From Clostridia bacterium (lineage in GTDB: Bacteria; Bacillota; Clostridia; Oscillospirales; Acutalibacteraceae): DNA of 64,000 bases. The notes under the pieces are model-generated. The model had not been told where the DNA came from, searched no databases, and was given only the letters and a program-made list of their open reading frames with translations. Of the stretch, positions 60,572 to 64,000 are shown in pieces. Numbering within the stretch: position 1 is the stretch's first letter; each line of letters starts with the position of its first letter. The translations under genes and the position numbers were made by a program. The stretch covers positions 62,001 through 126,000 of the forward strand of contig JAFSIV010000017.1 of NCBI GenBank assembly GCA_017439585.1, written 5' to 3'.

Positions 60572-63500
60572 TTAAGCAATAATTCCTGCTAATTTCTTTT
60601 TAAGATGTACTAAATCGCGAATATCTATTGCATCATCTTCATTGCAATTGCCATCAGGTGATATATCAAAATCTGCCAAAAGATATTTTTTGAGTGCGGT
60701 CAAATCTTGAGCATTTACTATACCATCACCCGAGGCATCGTATTTTACACTTATTAGTGAATAATTAAATCCGTTGTTGATGGCGTAATTTTTAGCTGCC
60801 GAAGAATAATGACAGTTAATCATTAGGGAATTACAATTAGTAAAAGCGGATGAAGAGATACTACTTACACTATAAGGAATGTTAATTTCATTCATATTTG
60901 AACAACCGTAAAATGCATTATTAGCAATAGATTTAATTCCATTTTCAATAGTTACAGTTTTTATTGCAGAATTATGTTTTGACCAAGGGACTTGTTGTGC
61001 CAACATTTCTGTACTTCCTGATATATTCAAAGAACCGTTAGATAAATCAATATACCAATTCAAATCTCCAAACCTACCACTATCTTCAGATAGAACCGTT
61101 ACATCGAATGTTTTTGTAAATCCCAACAATCTTATAGTCGCTGTTTTCTTTCCAGCCGATGAACTATCTAAATTCACAGAATAACTATCGGTCAAAAACG
61201 AAGTGCCGTCCGAATAGTTTACAGCTACTTCTATATTAGATTTATTAAATTCACTATTAATAAAACATTCATTATTATTAATTTTCGAAAGGGTTATATC
61301 GGTAATAATTGGTGCTGTTACAGTAACCTTTATGGGTTGACTAACCGAAGAAGCAGTCGATTCGTTAGTATTTGTACCTACATTGGAATATACCGTATTT
61401 GTAATAACAAAGTAATAATAGGTTGTGCCTTTGGTATCAGTTGGGAATGTAAAAGTATTACCTCTTGAAACAAATGTACCGTCATAATTTTTGTTGGTAG
61501 AGTTTTTATACCAATCTACCGTAACGCTGCCATTAAAATCGGAAGCGGTTATGGTTAAATAATCAGAATCCTGACCAGCATAATATGAATAGTTCGTAAC
61601 CGACAACTTGGGTATAGATGGCTTTATTGCCAACTCAAACTCACCGCCCACAAATCGAGCTTCAAGTTGTGCATTTTTAGTGAGATTGAAACTAAATTCC
61701 GCATTATGGCTTACAGTTTCTCCGGTAGTTTTATCAATCCAACCTGCAAATTTTACATTTTCATAACAATTAGCTTTGACAGTAACTGTACTGCCAGAAC
61801 AGTAGTTTCCTTCACCTGATACAGAGCCTAATGAATCGTCATTTACGCTGGTTTGAACATTTAATTGTACTCCTGTTTCGCCATTTTGGAAATTGAGTTC
61901 TGCAAGGATATATTCAAGCATCATATTTTTATATTCAGTGCAATTTATAGATTCAATATTTATCATATTATTGCAAGCATTCCAAAGATAAAAACGGAAT
62001 TGTTGGTCGGGAGTATAAGAATATGTCATATAACTTAAATTGTTCCAACGTGTCATAATAGAGTTTTCAATTATATCATTTTTATTATAAGAGACACCGT
62101 ATTTAATTACATTACTGATATTAAATTCAGCAGAGCCCGTGTCTTGATTCATTACAGCTTTTAAAGTTTTAGGGTTATTTTTTCCTAAATAGTAATAAGC
62201 CAATGCATACCAGCCAGCATCGGTACTTGCTGCATCATCATAAACCTTTTTAACCTCGTCTATATATTTACTTGAAAGGTCATATGCTGATGATGCGACT
62301 CCCAATAATGAGCACTTGCTCATAGCTTTAATTATATCTACACCTGTTTCTGCCCACTCCCAGGTTTGTTTGGCTGTTTTAATTGTATCGGTATATTTAC
62401 TGTCATAAGTTTCCGCAAAATATGCAAGATTATCAATACCCAACTTTGCTAACGAAGAAATATCTGCTGATACTTCGTAATCAGGGTCAAGTACTATCTC
62501 AAACAGCTTTTTTGTGTCTTTAATAGCCGTTGCATATCCTTTAAGGGTTTGTTGATAGTATGAATTAAGATATGAAGTATCACCACCAGACATAATATAA
62601 TACTGTAGGTCATCATAATATTCAGGTGATTGAGAAATAGTAGATTTATAAATATCTGTAAAATAACTATAAGAACTCAGTTTTATTGTCGATTTTATAT
62701 CCTCTTTATGGATTTCGATAAATTCATCTATAGTTTGACCTTCTTTATTAAAAACAATATGTTCTGTTTCACCGCTTTTATATGTCACTTCTAGTTCATC
62801 TACTATAGCCATAGCAGTTTTAGCTAATAGTAATGCTTGCAAGGTTTGATTGAACGAATCATCTCCGTTTAATTTTTGCTGAAAAGACGTGTATTGTACA
62901 TCAAAATTTTTGACTCTCTCAAGAAAATCTGTATATGCAGTCGACTTTTGTGCATCAAAATTACCTTGGAGTTCTGCATTCACATCTTTTAAATATTTTT
63001 GTGCCTCATTTGCAAAAAGTATATATGCCATAAGGTCTTTAATCTTGGTTTGACCTCGAATTGAATATGCTGTAGACTCGTCGCTCATAACGGGTACATC
63101 TATAGTCATTTCCAAAAAGTTGCTAAGTGATTTGTTTTCTAAATGCTTTGAAAAAGCATCAGCATATTTGCTGGTTTTTATCCAACAGTTTAGTAGTTTT
63201 GAAAAATTGTTTGAATTGTAAATAGGGTAATTTAAACTTTCATTATTATCAGAAAACTCAACATAATCTGTTACTAAAGAATTATCCCATTCGCAAATAT
63301 AACCGTATTGTTGTAAGTATCCATTTTCTCTGTCGTGACCATCACTAGAAGCATCATTCCACGTTCCAGGAACGAATCGAGTATTATGACCATACATCAT
63401 AACAACATCTTCTGTTCCATAAACATTATTAGGTTCTCCATCGTCCCAATTAGTGAATAAAAAATCTTCTTCAGTTACCCAGAAGAATTCATTATTCACA

Positions 63501-63793
63501 CAATATGCTCCAATCCACATATAGGATTTTTCAGATTGTGTTATAAGTGATGTTATAAACTCTTGTTCGCTTTGAGAATTTATAGTAACAAGATGTCCAC
63601 CTATTTTTTCACAATACAATTTTGCGTCATGCCAAGTCATACTTTGATTAAATATTTGATAATAATTACCATTATATTTCACTGCATCATTTGGGATATT
63701 TACTGTAGTGGCACTAACTTTCACAGAACTTGGCAAAGAAGTGGTTAAAACAAATAAAGATAACACTAATGCCAAAAGTTTTTTAATTTTCAT
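60572..63793 (-). CDS. Secreted multidomain protein: C-type lectin, InlB-type and Ig-like repeats, LRR, dockerin
   Basis: A 1073-residue extracellular protein. Order: signal peptide (1-29); C-type-lectin-like domain (about 36-170) with sugar/Ca motifs EPN (120-122) and WND (145-147); a long helical region (about 175-600); an InlB-B-like repeat (about 640-715, FAGWIDKTTGETVSHNAEF); Ig-like modules (about 725-895); a BspA-type leucine-rich part (906-1017, IENGIKSIANNAFYGCSNM); and a C-terminal type I dockerin (1018-1073) with Ca loop DASGDGIVNAQD and a second loop NCNEDDAIDIRD. The start at 63793 follows GGAGGAGATTTTAAAA. It probably binds glycans and a cohesin on the cell surface, possibly the one at 41.9 kb. 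Confidence 0.88.
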   Translation of the reverse strand: MKIKKLLALVLSLFVLTTSLPSSVKVSATTVNIPNDAVKYNGNYYQIFNQSMTWHDAKLYCEKIGGHLVTINSQSEQEFITSLITQSEKSYMWIGAYCVNNEFFWVTEEDFLFTNWDDGEPNNVYGTEDVVMMYGHNTRFVPGTWNDASSDGHDRENGYLQQYGYICEWDNSLVTDYVEFSDNNESLNYPIYNSNNFSKLLNCWIKTSKYADAFSKHLENKSLSNFLEMTIDVPVMSDESTAYSIRGQTKIKDLMAYILFANEAQKYLKDVNAELQGNFDAQKSTAYTDFLERVKNFDVQYTSFQQKLNGDDSFNQTLQALLLAKTAMAIVDELEVTYKSGETEHIVFNKEGQTIDEFIEIHKEDIKSTIKLSSYSYFTDIYKSTISQSPEYYDDLQYYIMSGGDTSYLNSYYQQTLKGYATAIKDTKKLFEIVLDPDYEVSADISSLAKLGIDNLAYFAETYDSKYTDTIKTAKQTWEWAETGVDIIKAMSKCSLLGVASSAYDLSSKYIDEVKKVYDDAASTDAGWYALAYYYLGKNNPKTLKAVMNQDTGSAEFNISNVIKYGVSYNKNDIIENSIMTRWNNLSYMTYSYTPDQQFRFYLWNACNNMINIESINCTEYKNMMLEYILAELNFQNGETGVQLNVQTSVNDDSLGSVSGEGNYCSGSTVTVKANCYENVKFAGWIDKTTGETVSHNAEFSFNLTKNAQLEARFVGGEFELAIKPSIPKLSVTNYSYYAGQDSDYLTITASDFNGSVTVDWYKNSTNKNYDGTFVSRGNTFTFPTDTKGTTYYYFVITNTVYSNVGTNTNESTASSVSQPIKVTVTAPIITDITLSKINNNECFINSEFNKSNIEVAVNYSDGTSFLTDSYSVNLDSSSAGKKTATIRLLGFTKTFDVTVLSEDSGRFGDLNWYIDLSNGSLNISGSTEMLAQQVPWSKHNSAIKTVTIENGIKSIANNAFYGCSNMNEINIPYSVSSISSSAFTNCNSLMINCHYSSAAKNYAINNGFNYSLISVKYDASGDGIVNAQDLTALKKYLLADFDISPDGNCNEDDAIDIRDLVHLKKKLAGIIA

Positions 63794-63815
63794 TTTTAAA
63801 ATCTCCTCCAAACTA

Positions 63816-63870
63816 AAAAGTGCGGCTATCGAAGTAACCGCACAAAAAACGCAAACCCCGATAGTCGCCA
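63816..63870 (-). promoter_or_regulatory. Leader with terminator/antiterminator-like structure
   Basis: On the minus strand, GTGCGG (63840-63845) pairs with CCGCAC (63822-63827), followed by a U5 run: an intrinsic terminator 22 bases before the ribosome site of the lectin gene. An upstream segment (GCGACTATCG, 63861-63870) is complementary to CGATAGCCGC (63824-63833), which would open the terminator stem. The leader (63794-64000) contains no recognisable riboswitch core. Confidence 0.55.
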
Positions 63871-64000
63871 AACCAACTCAAATAGAACAATATGACATAG
63901 CACAAAACCTACCTGAGTGGAATTTGCATTTTTATCAAATTCATATAGGATAAGTTTTTGTACTAAAAAGAGTATAATACACCCTTTAAAGAAAAAATCA

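Noticed and set aside
63798..63871. Longer start of the lectin/dockerin protein (26 extra residues)
   Set aside because: It has no ribosome site, would place the signal peptide internally, and passes through the leader hairpin.
63794..64000. Known riboswitch class (c-di-GMP, purine, TPP, glycine) in the lectin gene leader
   Set aside because: I could not match any conserved core; only the terminator/antiterminator-like pairing is supported.
1..64000. CRISPR array or prophage
   Set aside because: No regularly spaced direct repeats and no phage structural, integrase or lysis genes were found; the only repeats are those listed.

Overview
The window is a low-GC Firmicutes chromosome segment, most like an anaerobic clostridium of the Ruminococcaceae/Oscillospirales group; the exact taxon is not settled by the sequence. 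Pointers are pyruvate:ferredoxin oxidoreductase, the UPF0210/ACT gene pair, NADP-type glutamate dehydrogenase, DUF177-rpmF and SRP RNA-dnaX-ybaB-recR gene orders, strong TTGACA-17-TATAAT promoters with AAGGAGG-type ribosome binding sites, and cohesin- and dockerin-type domains as found in gut ruminococci. Most genes lie on the minus strand.

Layout. 1-9.3 kb: trmK (partial), DUF1858, a YhaM-like exonuclease, thiamine pyrophosphokinase, a wall amidase, mfd, pth, a ComEB-type deaminase and an XRE regulator with a perfect palindromic operator. 9.4-17.8 kb: MFS transporter, phosphatase, rpmB, gpsA-plsY-der, a DUF512 radical-SAM protein, DUF177-rpmF, FkbM methyltransferase. 18-24.4 kb: cardiolipin synthase, a 52-aa membrane protein, lipoprotein, nnrD, a PH-like membrane protein, and a divergent pair of a PqqD-like protein and an ABC exporter. 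24.4-34.3 kb: Nif3, glnS, gltX, nrdR, gdhA, pyruvate:ferredoxin oxidoreductase. 34.5-35.5 kb: an isolated 5S rRNA and a 65-aa membrane protein under a consensus LexA (SOS) box. 35.5-38.6 kb: UPF0210, ACT, citrate synthase. 38.7-42.5 kb: tRNA-Gln, a repeat remnant, a P-loop protein, DegV, a HAD protein, DUF2752 and a membrane-anchored cohesin protein. 42.6-46 kb: tRNA-Lys with a decayed repeat, HAD, galU, a RING/DUF2628 protein, NUDIX. 46-51.6 kb: SRP RNA, dnaX, ybaB, recR, DUF896, a dehydrogenase, comM. 51.7-59.8 kb: flavin reductase, recG, fakA, Asp23, an oligopeptide-type binding lipoprotein, YmdB-type phosphodiesterase, YitT. 59.8-64 kb: a probable island junction (tRNA-Gly 3' fragment, integrase-type direct repeats, a four-helix-bundle protein element), then a large secreted C-type lectin/LRR/dockerin protein with an attenuator-like leader.

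How the genes fit together. FakA and the DegV (FakB-type) protein would make acyl phosphate for PlsY, which uses the glycerol 3-phosphate made by GpsA; cardiolipin synthase works further down the same pathway. The replication/repair genes (mfd, recG, recR, dnaX, comM-like) are housekeeping. The most unusual content is the SOS-box small membrane protein, the orphan PqqD/ABC pair, the cohesin and lectin-dockerin proteins, and a four-helix-bundle element that appears twice next to tRNA sequence, once with and once without its gene.
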